Translations under genes and position numbers: made by a program
The notes under the pieces: model-generated
What the model was told of the DNA's origin: nothing
Databases searched by the model: none
What the model saw: the letters and a program-made list of their open reading frames with translations, nothing else
In this document: in pieces, positions 12,561-22,387 of the stretch
Position numbering within the stretch: position 1 is the first letter of the stretch
Layout: the number at the start of each line of letters is the position of its first letter
Assembly: GCF_000835495.1 (NCBI RefSeq)
Contig: NW_015622541.1
Location: 3,286,001-3,350,000, forward strand
Direction of reading: 5' to 3'
Source of the DNA: Cladophialophora immunda
Lineage: Eukaryota; Ascomycota; Eurotiomycetes; Chaetothyriales; Herpotrichiellaceae
DNA: 64,000 nucleotides

Positions 12561-12919
12561 TAGTTATTTACCCTCCGGTGGTGGTGGTTCGGGATTTGCG
12601 ATTGTCAATGTGAGTCAGTGTCAATGTCAACGATGGGCGTGTAGGACATACATATAGATGTTACATGGGGGGGCCGGGCGATATGGAGCACGAGCAAATC
12701 CCTCAACTCAATCATGATTCATACGCGTATACACACACACCCTGGTGTGGTGTGTGACTTGCTGCTTAGAGGTTTTCCTTTCTTCATGAGAGCCCAAAAG
12801 GATAGAGGACAGACGTGTGGACTGGTTACAGACTGCACTAAACAAAGTCGTACCATCATCACATTTATTCACTTCTCACTTTACTCACTCACCCGCCCGC
12901 CCACCTGCCTGCTAGCCCG

Positions 12920-15037
12920 CTAGCCCAGGCGGATCCGCGTCCTGGTCTTCTTCAGATCCAACGGCCTGAGGAAAGGGGGGTGCTCCTTCTCGGGGCTCTG
13001 CCGTCGGATCCGCTCGCACTCCTCGTCCCAGACGCGGTGGGCCAGGTTCACGAACCCGACGCGCTCAGCCGTCGCCGCACCAGTCGCGCCGGCGCCGCCT
13101 GGCCGTCTCTCGATGACCACGACGCAGAGGTCCGTGAACGGGTTGTCGTAAATGCGCTGTTGGTCGCCGACGCTGCGTTGATACGCCAGCCGGCCCACGA
13201 CCAGGCCCTCCCACGCGGACGAAGAGAGCTCAGTCCTCCGGGAAGGGTCGACGGGCCCGGAGAGCTGGAACGGCGAGTAGATCCCATAGGTCTCGTGGCA
13301 GCGGACGAAGAAGCCGGCACGATACGGGACATCAGGCGCATAGGACCACGAGTTCCGGGGCGGGTGGTCGAGCCACTCGAAGCGAAGGGACACGGTGTAT
13401 ACGTCCAGCTGGAGGAAGTTTGACAGCTTCGTCGGCGGTGGCAGGTGGTCAGTCACGATCAGGCGGCGGAACTCCTTCCACGGGACGAGGGTGCCGTCGG
13501 CCACCTCGACTGATGCGTCCATGCTCTCCGCAGTGAAGGCTGGGTGGTACGTGTGCTGCACACCCCGGAGCTCAAGGTACGCGACCTCGCCGACCCAGCC
13601 GGCCCAGGACCAGCTGGGAAAGCCGGGCCGTCGGGTGGAGGTTTTGACGTGATACCAGAGAAAGCTGTACTGCAGGGCGCCGTCGTCGGAAGGAGATGCC
13701 TCTTGGGCGATGACCGCCGGAAGCAAAGCGCCCATATATTGGTACAGGACCTTTGCGTGCGCCATGGCGTTGAAGAGGCCCTGCATGGCTTGGATCACGT
13801 CCGAGGAGAAGGAGAGTTGGCGTCTCGAGTAGTCGCTGAGCTTGTAGATCTCGTTGAACGCGCTGGAGAGCGAGCTGTGCGTGTCGATGCGTCCGAGGTT
13901 GCTGAAGGGGTATTCCCCCCAGGCCTCGGCGCGGAAGACATTCCACCGCTGCTCCATGTAGACCTGTAGATCAGTAAAGATCAGGCGCGACCCGGAGAAT
14001 ACCATTTCCTGGTACGTCCATGCTCGGGTATTCCATCTCGATTTCAGCACCAGCGCCGGTCCGTCCGGCATGGTCCACGTGAGCAGGTGCTTGCCGACTT
14101 TGGCACAAGGCTGCCGACCGGCTTTCCTCTTTCTCGAAACGCCCGGGAGCCCGTGGTCTGCCCCGTCGCCCGCCGCGGCAAATATGGTGAAGGAGGCGCT
14201 GCTGTAGATGGGATCCATTTTCTTGATCTGCGTGGCCTTTTCCACGAGATCGGTTTGCGAAATGCAGTACCGATCGACCCACAGGTAAGGGATGCCGACC
14301 TTTTTCGCAACCGTGAGAGCATCCTCGATCACCAGTGGTAACTGCTTCGGCAGCCTATCGCCATCTGGGACAGACTCGTCCGATCGTCCCCAGACGTAGC
14401 TCAGGGTGGCGAATGGACATCCCTCTGGGGGCTTGACGATGCGACGCGTCGAACAGTCAATGAGCTTGAAGTTGGGGTTATCCTTGAGAGACAGCCCATC
14501 CCAGTCTCTGATATTAGTCATGCCGCCTCTCTCTATCCAGCTCTTGACAAAGGCAAAGTCGACATAGTCTCCTACCACCCCAACAGAATGATGTCCCACC
14601 GAACTGTCGGCTTTCGGAACCGCGCGAGATATAAAGCCTGACGAGGAACAATCTTCGTCCAATGTGTCGAGAGAAGGTGTTGGTAAGACTGCCAGCCCGG
14701 TCGCTTTATAGGACCTAAATGCGCGGAGGGCGTAATGGGTATTTGCACCGTGCTCTGCAAGCTTGTTGTGGTGTATGGTCATGAACAGATAGCAAAGAGC
14801 GCAGCGAGTAGGATTCCAGGTCCCGGGCGTACCCAGGGCAGCAACTTCCCAGTTGGTGTCTCTGGACCTATAGTCGTCCTCGATCTTCTTCAGACGGGCG
14901 AGGCTGTCGCTGATGCCTTTGCGCAATCCCAGGCATCGACCACAGAGGTCTTGCGCTTTGGGTGGAGTCCCTGGGATAGTTGGGGTTTCAGGATGGTCCT
15001 CGCAATAACGGATCCAGCGTCGATACGTGTGATTCAT
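12920..15037 (-). CDS. HET-domain (heterokaryon incompatibility) protein
   Basis: A single-exon protein of about 705 aa from the first in-frame ATG (15037, context gaagccATG). The frame is open back to 15118 but without an ATG. The HET domain lies at about residues 209-361, with its hallmarks ATLSYVWG, the GIPYLWVDRYCISQ block, the SSASFTIFAAAGDG block and the RAWTYQE box. HET proteins are cytoplasmic; in several fungi they trigger growth arrest or cell death after fusion of unlike strains, or act in other recognition events. Upstream, gtacgt...ttacag near 15195-15150 could be a leader intron, since no reading frame continues through it. No NACHT or repeat domain is visible; the C-terminal half has no family I recognise. 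It converges on the ABC gene and diverges from the GH1 gene. Confidence 0.88.
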   Translation of the reverse strand: MNHTYRRWIRYCEDHPETPTIPGTPPKAQDLCGRCLGLRKGISDSLARLKKIEDDYRSRDTNWEVAALGTPGTWNPTRCALCYLFMTIHHNKLAEHGANTHYALRAFRSYKATGLAVLPTPSLDTLDEDCSSSGFISRAVPKADSSVGHHSVGVVGDYVDFAFVKSWIERGGMTNIRDWDGLSLKDNPNFKLIDCSTRRIVKPPEGCPFATLSYVWGRSDESVPDGDRLPKQLPLVIEDALTVAKKVGIPYLWVDRYCISQTDLVEKATQIKKMDPIYSSASFTIFAAAGDGADHGLPGVSRKRKAGRQPCAKVGKHLLTWTMPDGPALVLKSRWNTRAWTYQEMVFSGSRLIFTDLQVYMEQRWNVFRAEAWGEYPFSNLGRIDTHSSLSSAFNEIYKLSDYSRRQLSFSSDVIQAMQGLFNAMAHAKVLYQYMGALLPAVIAQEASPSDDGALQYSFLWYHVKTSTRRPGFPSWSWAGWVGEVAYLELRGVQHTYHPAFTAESMDASVEVADGTLVPWKEFRRLIVTDHLPPPTKLSNFLQLDVYTVSLRFEWLDHPPRNSWSYAPDVPYRAGFFVRCHETYGIYSPFQLSGPVDPSRRTELSSSAWEGLVVGRLAYQRSVGDQQRIYDNPFTDLCVVVIERRPGGAGATGAATAERVGFVNLAHRVWDEECERIRRQSPEKEHPPFLRPLDLKKTRTRIRLG

Positions 15038-15118
15038 GGCTTCAACGACCTGGTCTGGGTCGGGAGCGCGGGAAATTCTCTGAGCATTCAGAGGAACAGC
15101 AAAGGGTTGCGAGATCAA

Positions 15119-16124
15119 AGGAGCATTTCAGCTCAGAGACCAGAGACCACCTTGAGTCAAGCTGTAAGAGAAGATGCAGCAATTGGGCCACAGTACGTAC
15201 AATGCGGAGCCCGGTTATCCTATCACTCCCGTCCACGTCAATGGGGCTGACGCATCGTCGCGACGGCCACAACAGAGTCGAGAGGAAGTCGTAGAGACGG
15301 AGGTTGAAGATCGAGGAAGAGATTCGTCGATACAATGCATGATGAACCAACCAGTTTGTCGACCAGCGACGCCATATTAAGGCTTGTCCAGCAGGCCAGA
15401 GACGCGGCAGCTTGAGCTGAATCTGCGAAGCGTCATTTGAGCGTCATTTGAGCGTCATTTGACCGAATTATAGAGGACTGAGGACCTCGAGGAGTGGCAG
15501 GCAACTACCCACCGAACCACCACCGCAGATAACAACTATTCACCCTACATGCAAGGATATTGGACACTTGCGTATTGGTGCACTCTACTCGGTACTCCCT
15601 CCAGAAATCATTCCCTCAGAGCACACCACGATAGCCAATCTCGTCAAAGCGGAGCAGCAGAACAGCAGAACAAAGCTCAAATCACCGTGGACGAACGACA
15701 AGCCACACCGTTCTCCAGCGTCGGTGCTCGTTCTCCCGACAACTGGGCTTGATCTTCCAAGACACTTGACGCCGGGAGCTGTTTTCGATCTCTCGGCAAC
15801 CCACGACCATCTTTGCTACATGGGGATTTTCGAAGCGAGAGCTCGGAACGCGGGGTAGAGGCCGCTGCGACCTCTGTCCTGATTCGGGTGGAGGACATGA
15901 CGACGTCGCAGTCTCTAGTCGACAGAAATCCGGCTCAGAGCCCGAAGATATATGCGGAGAGGGTTACACTTGTGCGGCAATCTGTTCGAAGTATCCATCA
16001 TGATCGACAGCGACCGCCATCTCCAGTGCAGCAACACGCCCACCGGGCAGATACAAATGCCGTTACCGTCCACAATGAATCCGAGAATGTGTGAAGCAAG
16101 TCCCCAACCTCCTCCACGTCCAAT
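15119..16124. other. Divergent promoter region, HET gene and GH1 gene
   Basis: About 1 kb between two divergent genes, with no supportable coding frame. It holds the triple 11-bp repeat at 15429-15461, a possible HET leader intron, and the GH1 promoter. Confidence 0.6.
15429..15461. repeat. Three perfect tandem copies of agcgtcatttg
   Basis: Three uninterrupted 11-bp copies lie about 390 bp upstream of the HET start codon and 660 bp upstream of the GH1 start. Read on the minus strand each copy contains TGACGC, close to the half-site of CREB/ATF-type bZIP factors. The 11-bp period puts the sites on one face of the helix. The regulatory role is inference. Confidence 0.7.
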
Positions 16125-18127
16125 ATGGCATCCTGGATAGCTCTCTTGCTGTTTGGGCTGGGTGCAGCCACGGCGCAACAATACTACATCCCGGTGTCAG
16201 GCATATCAGCAAGACCTCAATGCACGGCCACGCCATCCTACTCACAGCCCACGTACTCACCATACTCTGCGTTTGCGTATTCCATGACAGAGACAGTACG
16301 GACTGCCACATCAGTACAGCCGGGCCCTACCACGACGTATGCGCCACCCGCCGCATCGCTGACAAGCCTCATCTCGTCGCTGTCGTTCACAACGTGGGGC
16401 AAATGGGATCCTAACGCTACAGTCTCCGCTACGGATACGGACAATCCCTACGGAGATGCGGCGTGGACCGCACTGTGGAAGATGGCCAATCCTCCCAACT
16501 TCACAGAGACGTCAGTCTTCAGCACAACCGTCTCGCCAACTCCCATCCCCACAAGCGAGCTCGTACTGCCACCTTCAGACTACTTCGGACCGACGGACTG
16601 CTATTACTTCCCGGCCGATTTTCAGTTTGGCGTTGCAGGGTCCGCTGCTCAAATCGAAGGAGCAACCGCTGACGAAGGCAAAGCCCCTTCGCTCATGGAC
16701 ATTTTGATTCAGGATGATCGACCAAAGGACTATGTCACAAACGAAAACTATTACTATTACAAGCAAGAAATAGAAAGGCTAGCCTCGATGGGCGTCAAGT
16801 ACTATTCTTTCAGTCTTGCATGGAGTCGAATCCTGCCTTTTGCCCTACCTGGAACCCCCGTCAATCAGCAGGGTCTCGACCACTACTCTGACATGATCGA
16901 TTTTGTGCTTGAGAAGGGCATGATCCCTGCGGTCACCATTCTACATTTCGACACTCCGGCGCAGTTCTTTGCCGCCAACCTGTCGGCGGCTCAAGCGAAA
17001 CCGGTGATAGGCTATTCAAACGGTGGGTATCAGAACGAGACGTTTGTCGACGCCTACGTCAACTACGCGAAGATTGTTATGACACAGTACGCCGACCGCG
17101 TGCCCATCTGGTTCACCTTCAACGAGCCTTTCATCTACTCCTTCAATGGCCTCTCGGTCGACCATGTGCTCAAAGCCCACGCGCAAGTTTATCACTTCTA
17201 CAAAGAATCGATCAACGGGACTGGCAAAATATCGCTCAAGTTCAACGACAACTTTGGCGTGCCCCGCGATCCTGCCAATCCGAACGACGTCTACGCTGCG
17301 GACCACTTCAACTCGTTCCAACTGGGGATGTTCTGCAACCCGATATTTCTGGGCCAAGACTATCCAGACAGCTACAAAGACACAGTCCCCGATTATGTGC
17401 CGCTTACCCCAGAGGATTTGAGCTATATCAACGGCACTGCCGATTTTCTTGGTATTGACCCATACACGGTGAGTCTCGTTCTCAATCCACAACAACCATT
17501 CTTTCTGGTGGTCTGCCCATCAAACGTGTCGGTATGACCAGAAGCAGGCTAATTAGACCTGACCGAAAGGCCACCGTCGTCTCCCCACCAGTCGCCAACT
17601 CGACCGACTCGATCCACGAATGCTGCGGCAACATGTCCAGCACATACTTCCCGTACTGCGTGAACCAGAGCACCCTGACAACGACGGGCTGGGACATCGG
17701 CTACCGCTCGCAGTCGTACGTCTACATCACGCCGCGCTACCTGCGCCTGTACCTGTCGTACCTGTACAACACGTTCCACACGCCCATCGTCATCACCGAG
17801 TTCGGCTTCCCCGTCTTTGGCGAGGACGACCAGACCGCCCTGAGCGACCAGCTCTTCGACATGCCCCGCTCCGTCTACTACCTCTCGTACATGACCGAGG
17901 TGCTCAAGTCCATCTGGGAGGACGGCGTGCACGTCGCGGGCGCCTTCGCGTGGAGCTTCGCCGACAACTGGGAGTTTGGCGACTACACCGCGCACTTTGG
18001 CCTGCAGACCGTCAACAGGACCACGCAGGAGAGGCGGTACAAGAAGAGTTTCTTCGACCTGGTCGACTTCATGAACACCCGCACGATGCCCCAGCAGGAG
18101 GGGTGGTCGGGGGGATGGAACTTCTGA
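16125..18127 (+). CDS. Secreted glycoside hydrolase family 1 beta-glucosidase
   Basis: Hydrolyses terminal beta-glycosidic bonds by the retaining GH1 mechanism. Exons 16125-17468 and 17570-18127 (intron 101 bp, branch gctaat) give 633 aa; joining them restores DPYT-ATVVSPP, as in fungal relatives. A signal peptide (MASWIALLLFGLGAATA) predicts secretion. A Ser/Thr/Pro-rich extension of about 160 residues precedes the catalytic barrel, which begins near FQFGVAGSAAQIEGA. The acid/base Glu is E334 in FTFNEPF; the nucleophile is E525 in ITEFGF, where the textbook motif is ITENG. The substrate loop reads HFDTPAQF rather than HWDLPQ. These variants suggest a fungal secreted subgroup with altered substrate preference (inference). 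Several N-X-S/T sites fit glycosylation. Confidence 0.92.
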
Positions 18128-18732
18128 ACCAGGTGCGATCCGGGCCCTGGACGTGTCGGTTTCGAGGAAGCGTGGATGATCAGAAGCTACCGCTTGCACA
18201 TGGACGACGCGCGGAAACAATCACGTCCCCACGTGCGGGATCCGCCCAACTATTGTGCATACTATCCCAGCCTCTTGGCAAAAGCCCTGATCATACGTTC
18301 TGCGGACGTGGCTTACAATGCACCTGTCCGGGGTCACATTTAAAGGGCCGGCATGGCACATCCCAGGGAAGGAGCATAAGTCTTAGTCACGTATGGATAT
18401 CATTCCGGGAAAAGAGTTCCATATCTTGGGCGATTATTCGAGGTAATGCAATTCGTATGCTAGCCTAGAGTAAGCTTTGTGAATATACAAGGATGCAGTT
18501 TGACGACATTCTGAATGGCTCCTTTTTTCCGCCTTTCTCCCTCTCCCTGTTGGTTCCCGTCTCTGTCTCTGGACCACTTCTTTTCTGGCATATCCAAAAA
18601 AAACCCCCCCCGTCCTTATCACGAGCCTTGAACGCTCCATCCGACTCGATTTGAGAGAACTACATTCACAGTGGCAATTTCGGGTGTTTCGGCGGCTGGC
18701 AGCTGGTAGAGACTTTGTTTCCTCGGACCCGA
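18128..18732. other. Convergent intergenic region, GH1 and permease genes
   Basis: About 600 bp between two 3' ends. It holds A/T- and C-runs near 18597-18610 and no supportable gene; this is presumably the 3' untranslated regions of both neighbours. Confidence 0.6.
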
Positions 18733-21004
18733 TCAGAAGACAGAGTGGACCGCAGCCTTTGCCCAGTCCAGGGCTCCCTTCTTCTTCTGCTCCTCTTGGA
18801 GTTCCATGATACTCTCCCGGCGCTGTTGGTCCGAGACGCCAGGCCCGGAAATGAGTTCGACCTGTCCCTCGCGCATTCCCGTGTAGATGTCGATGTCCTT
18901 GATTTTGACATAGAGCGGGCGATGCTCCTTTTGCATGAACCAAGACCAGAGCTTCCAGCCCAGGTACAGGGCGAGAAGGAAGGGGCCGGCAAGATAGTCC
19001 TGGAAGAAGATGGTGGCGTTGAGATTGGGCCCGCCGACCGGGTACAGGGCGACGTAGAACTGGGCGGCCAAGCAGACGAAATTCAGGACGGCGCAGACGT
19101 AAGAGCCGTAGATGCCGAAAGCGGCTTTAAAGGGGATTTCATCCAAGCTGTGGCCTTGATGTTTCCTGTGTGAAACGTCAATTTTGGTGGGCGAGGACAA
19201 AAGAATGCGAAGAAACGGAAGGACGACTTACCATGCGGCCCGGAAGCGGATGTGCGCAATAGCGATGCTGCCGAAAATGAAGAACGAAGAGAGACCGGAC
19301 AAGGCCAGGAGCCAGTTGAAGACGTTACCACCTCCATTCTTGTCCAGGTTGAGGAACGCCAAACAACCGAAAAGGAGTTGAAGGATGGTGACGACGACAG
19401 GGCGGCCCTTCTTATCGACGTATGCGAAGAGCTTGGGTCCCATACCTGTTGCAAGTGGTCAGTGTTGATCTGATAAGCCCTCGACATCAAATTTCTTACC
19501 ATGTTGAGCCAACGCCTGGAAAGTTCGAGTAGAGGCAAATGTACAGGAGTTGGCAACACTCATGACAGAAATCAGAATCATGGCGTTGAATATCGAGGGG
19601 AGTGCTTTGATGCCTGCTAGTTCGATAGCAATCACAAAGGGGGAATGTCGACTTTCGGCTCCCGGACCGCTGTAGAGCGGACTGTCTGCAGGGACAATAA
19701 GGCCGACGAGGAAGAGATTGACGACGTAAAAGATGCAAATACGCCACACGACTTGTCGCGAAGCCCTGGGAATTTCCTTCCTAGGATTTTTGGCCTCGGC
19801 AGCCGCAAGTCCAGTAAGTTCGGTGCCGCCAAAAGCAAAGGAGGCCGTGACAAAGACGGTACAGAAACCGTGGAAGCCATTGAGGAAAGCACTCCATGGA
19901 GAATGCCTATAACGAGGTGGCCCGGTCAGTGATTGTGTGAGAAGCTCCTTGAACATAGCCATACCAGTATCTGGCTCCGATGTAGCCTCGATGATCGGTC
20001 GGGACACCTCCACAGTCGATGATGATTCCCAGGATGATAAATCCAATGCAGGCAGTGACTTTCATTGCGCTGAGGATAAACTCGACCTAATCTGGTCAGC
20101 AGCCAGTACTGATGACCGATAGATGGTCACTTACCTCTCCATAGCCCCTGACTCCGAAGTATTGGATGACGGTCAGAGCGAAAAGTAACGGGATGATCCA
20201 AGCGCAATCATTCACGTTCTCTACACTTGTCCAATAGTGGATGATCTTGCTATGGCGTCAGCTGTGATGCAGGATGGCCAGGATCATTCTTACATTGCAA
20301 GCTGCGGAAATTTCGAATGGAAGCACCGTGAGCCAACCAATGCCGTATTGCCAACCACAGGCAAATCCCCACGAAGGGTCAATGAATCTGCAGATGTACA
20401 TGGTAAATGCTCCGTTGATGGGGTACATGACAGCCAATTCGCAAAGCGCTTGCATCATGAGATAACTGAACAAGATAGTCAGAATGTTTTCACGTCAGAG
20501 TAGGACTTTCATGAAGCGTACACCATGAAACCTGTTTTGAAGCATTAGACTGGTCAGTTTGATTTGGCTTGTTTCGCACTCACCGATGATCATGAAGCCG
20601 ATGAGAACGGCGGCAGGGCCTCCAGTTTGGAAAGCACCACCGCTTCCAATAAAGAGACCAGCACCGATGGCACCACCACTGAGCGAAAGGTCAGCAAATG
20701 AATTAGTACAAGTCTTCAGACGAGAAAAGCATTCATGTGTTGGTAGTAGCCAACACCACGGCGTAGCGATGAAGGGAGAATTCTCCCCAATCAAGCAGAC
20801 TTACATGGCAATCATCTGCATGTGTCTGCCTTGCAGATTCCGGTGCAGCTTGCCCTGATCGGTCTCAACAATGGCAACATCGGCGGCGTCGACACTGAAT
20901 TGGCGGCCATGCAGGTGGTCGGCCAAACTGGCCGGCTCGACCGCATCGGACTTGGCCAGCTTCTCTGGGTCCTGCAGGCTGAGACTTTCTCGACGTTCGC
21001 TCAT
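18733..21004 (-). CDS. Amino-acid permease, YAT/AAP family (Gap1/Dip5-like)
   Basis: A plasma-membrane proton/amino-acid symporter with about 12 helices. Fitted exons, read downward: 21004-20805, 20678-20584, 20531-20522, 20465-20294, 20245-20135, 20086-19965, 19906-19500, 19445-19232, 19165-18733, giving 587 aa. Exon 3 is only 10 nt, yet frame and family sequence (MIIGFMVYLMMQALCELAV) demand it. Family hallmarks are GGAIGAGLFIGSG in helix 1, YWTS in the loop before helix 4, RYWHSP, SFAFGGTELTGLAAAE in helix 6, and the C-terminal KDIDIYTG box seen in Gap1-type permeases. The N-terminus is cytoplasmic and acidic. Three TGATAAG sites upstream suggest nitrogen control. Substrate range cannot be read from the sequence. 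Confidence 0.93.
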
Positions 21005-21132
21005 CTTGGAAGTTGGGGGGAAGAGCGCGTTGCAAGGTGAAAATCAAAGAGAAAGAATGGAAGTGAGACGAGGTCAGTCGAGAGGGCTGGGCCGCGCAAG
21101 ATAAAGCACGACAAGCATGGAGGCTTGTATGC

Positions 21133-21139
21133 TGATAAG
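21133..21139 (+). promoter_or_regulatory. TGATAAG GATA-factor site, permease promoter (proximal)
   Basis: TGATAAG lies about 130 bp upstream of the permease start. It matches HGATAR, bound by AreA/NIT2-type nitrogen regulators. Further copies occur at 21710-21716 and 21867-21873. Binding is inferred. Confidence 0.4.
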
Positions 21140-21709
21140 CACGTCAAGCTCTACCTCGTTTTGGCGATCTCGAGATAGGCGTTCACGACGGGCGAATGGG
21201 CGAGGATTTTAAGGTGCTGGATGTGGTCAAGGCAGGTAACTTAGCCTCATTTTTAGCATTGGACCCCGATCTTTCTTTGGCGAGATTGCTGTCCAAGTGA
21301 TTGGGCATATGCACTCTCACAAGAAATCGCTCTTCTAGAAGGCATGTCTTACTGGGTGCTATCTCGCGAGGGTGGTATCAGATGCCGGGGTGCTTGCTTG
21401 GAGTTGCGAGATATGGTTAACGCCTTCTAGTGTGGCGCTAATGTTGATACGGAAGGTACCGTCCATCCGAGTTAATCGTGCAGTGGCCATGCCGTAGCTT
21501 GCTCACGGATGCAACAAAGGTGCGTCTCATGCAGCTGAGCGCGTCGAGTTGCTGTTTCTCGAAGCAGAGGTGCACATGTGTAAGGTGCAGGTAAGCCAGT
21601 GGGGAGCGAGGAGGGCAGATGTGGGTAAGGCTGAGGTGACTTCGAGCCTGGTCACCTGACACCCGAATCAAGGGGGGCTAAGGAACATGGCCGTGGCCCC
21701 AGAAGTGGC

Positions 21710-21716
21710 TGATAAG
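21710..21716 (+). promoter_or_regulatory. TGATAAG GATA-factor site, permease promoter (middle)
   Basis: Second exact TGATAAG in the shared permease/EXO84 intergenic region, about 150 bp from the third copy; paired GATA sites are typical of AreA targets. Binding is inferred. Confidence 0.35.
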
Positions 21717-21866
21717 CCGGGCAGCGTACCAAGGAGGGTGATTGGTCTCGAATATCTGAGGTATCGTGCCAAGGTAGTAAACAATCTACAGAGCTTGACG
21801 AATAAGGTCCAAAGTCAAGGTGGTAGTTTGTAGCAAGAAGCCCTTGTACGGAGTACTCCTGGCCCA

Positions 21867-21873
21867 TGATAAG
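21867..21873 (+). promoter_or_regulatory. TGATAAG GATA-factor site, permease promoter (distal)
   Basis: Third exact TGATAAG, just downstream of the gtacggagtac palindrome and about 860 bp from the permease start. Binding is inferred. Confidence 0.3.
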
Positions 21874-22387
21874 GATTGCACTCCGGTTATACGAGGAGAA
21901 GAAATGACCCACCGATAGATCGTAACCATGGGCAGTTAGGACCTTGCTGATTCACCTAGGTCTCTATTCGTAGATACCATATAAAGACGTGAGAGCAAAG
22001 CGCTAACAAGAGGAGAATCAAAGGATCATAAGAAGACGGAGCAGATGATGATGGTGATGTTAAAGTCCAAGACAAATTAAGCTTAATCGTAATCCTCTGT
22101 AATTAAGGCGAGTGCTGAAAGTTACCTGGTACGTACTATGGAGAAAGCAGCGTGAGACGCTCGGCGCCAATCTACCTTGTTCCTGAGACTGCAGGCTACA
22201 ACCACGACACCTTACGTGTTGCTTGTCAATTCCCAACCACAGCGCAGCGAATCAAACAATAATAGCCTGCGCGACCATCTTCTCACACCGGGTGAGCTTT
22301 GAGCGTATTCTGTCCACGGTGACGGGCGTTGGGCCACTCTCCTTCTACCACGCTTCTCCTCCGTACTTCTCTGGTCGAGTCGCTGCC

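Larger units (their letters stand above)
12141..12919. other. Convergent intergenic region with microsatellites
   Basis: This 779-bp stretch lies between the 3' ends of the ABC and HET genes and holds no gene. It contains an (ATTCCT)-like run near 12199-12222, four GAGGGC units, and a mixed GATG/GACA microsatellite near 12482-12560. Confidence 0.7.
21005..22387. other. Divergent promoter region, permease and EXO84
   Basis: A 1.4-kb region without a supportable gene. It carries three TGATAAG elements and the palindromic gtacggagtac at 21846-21856. An ATATAAAG-like element near 21980 points towards EXO84. Confidence 0.6.

Noticed and set aside
17549..18468. Long frames overlapping the second GH1 exon (223 codons minus, 282 codons plus)
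   Set aside because: They lie in other frames of a GC-rich exon and read as Arg/Val/Leu-rich shadows; the GH1 frame carries the catalytic motif.
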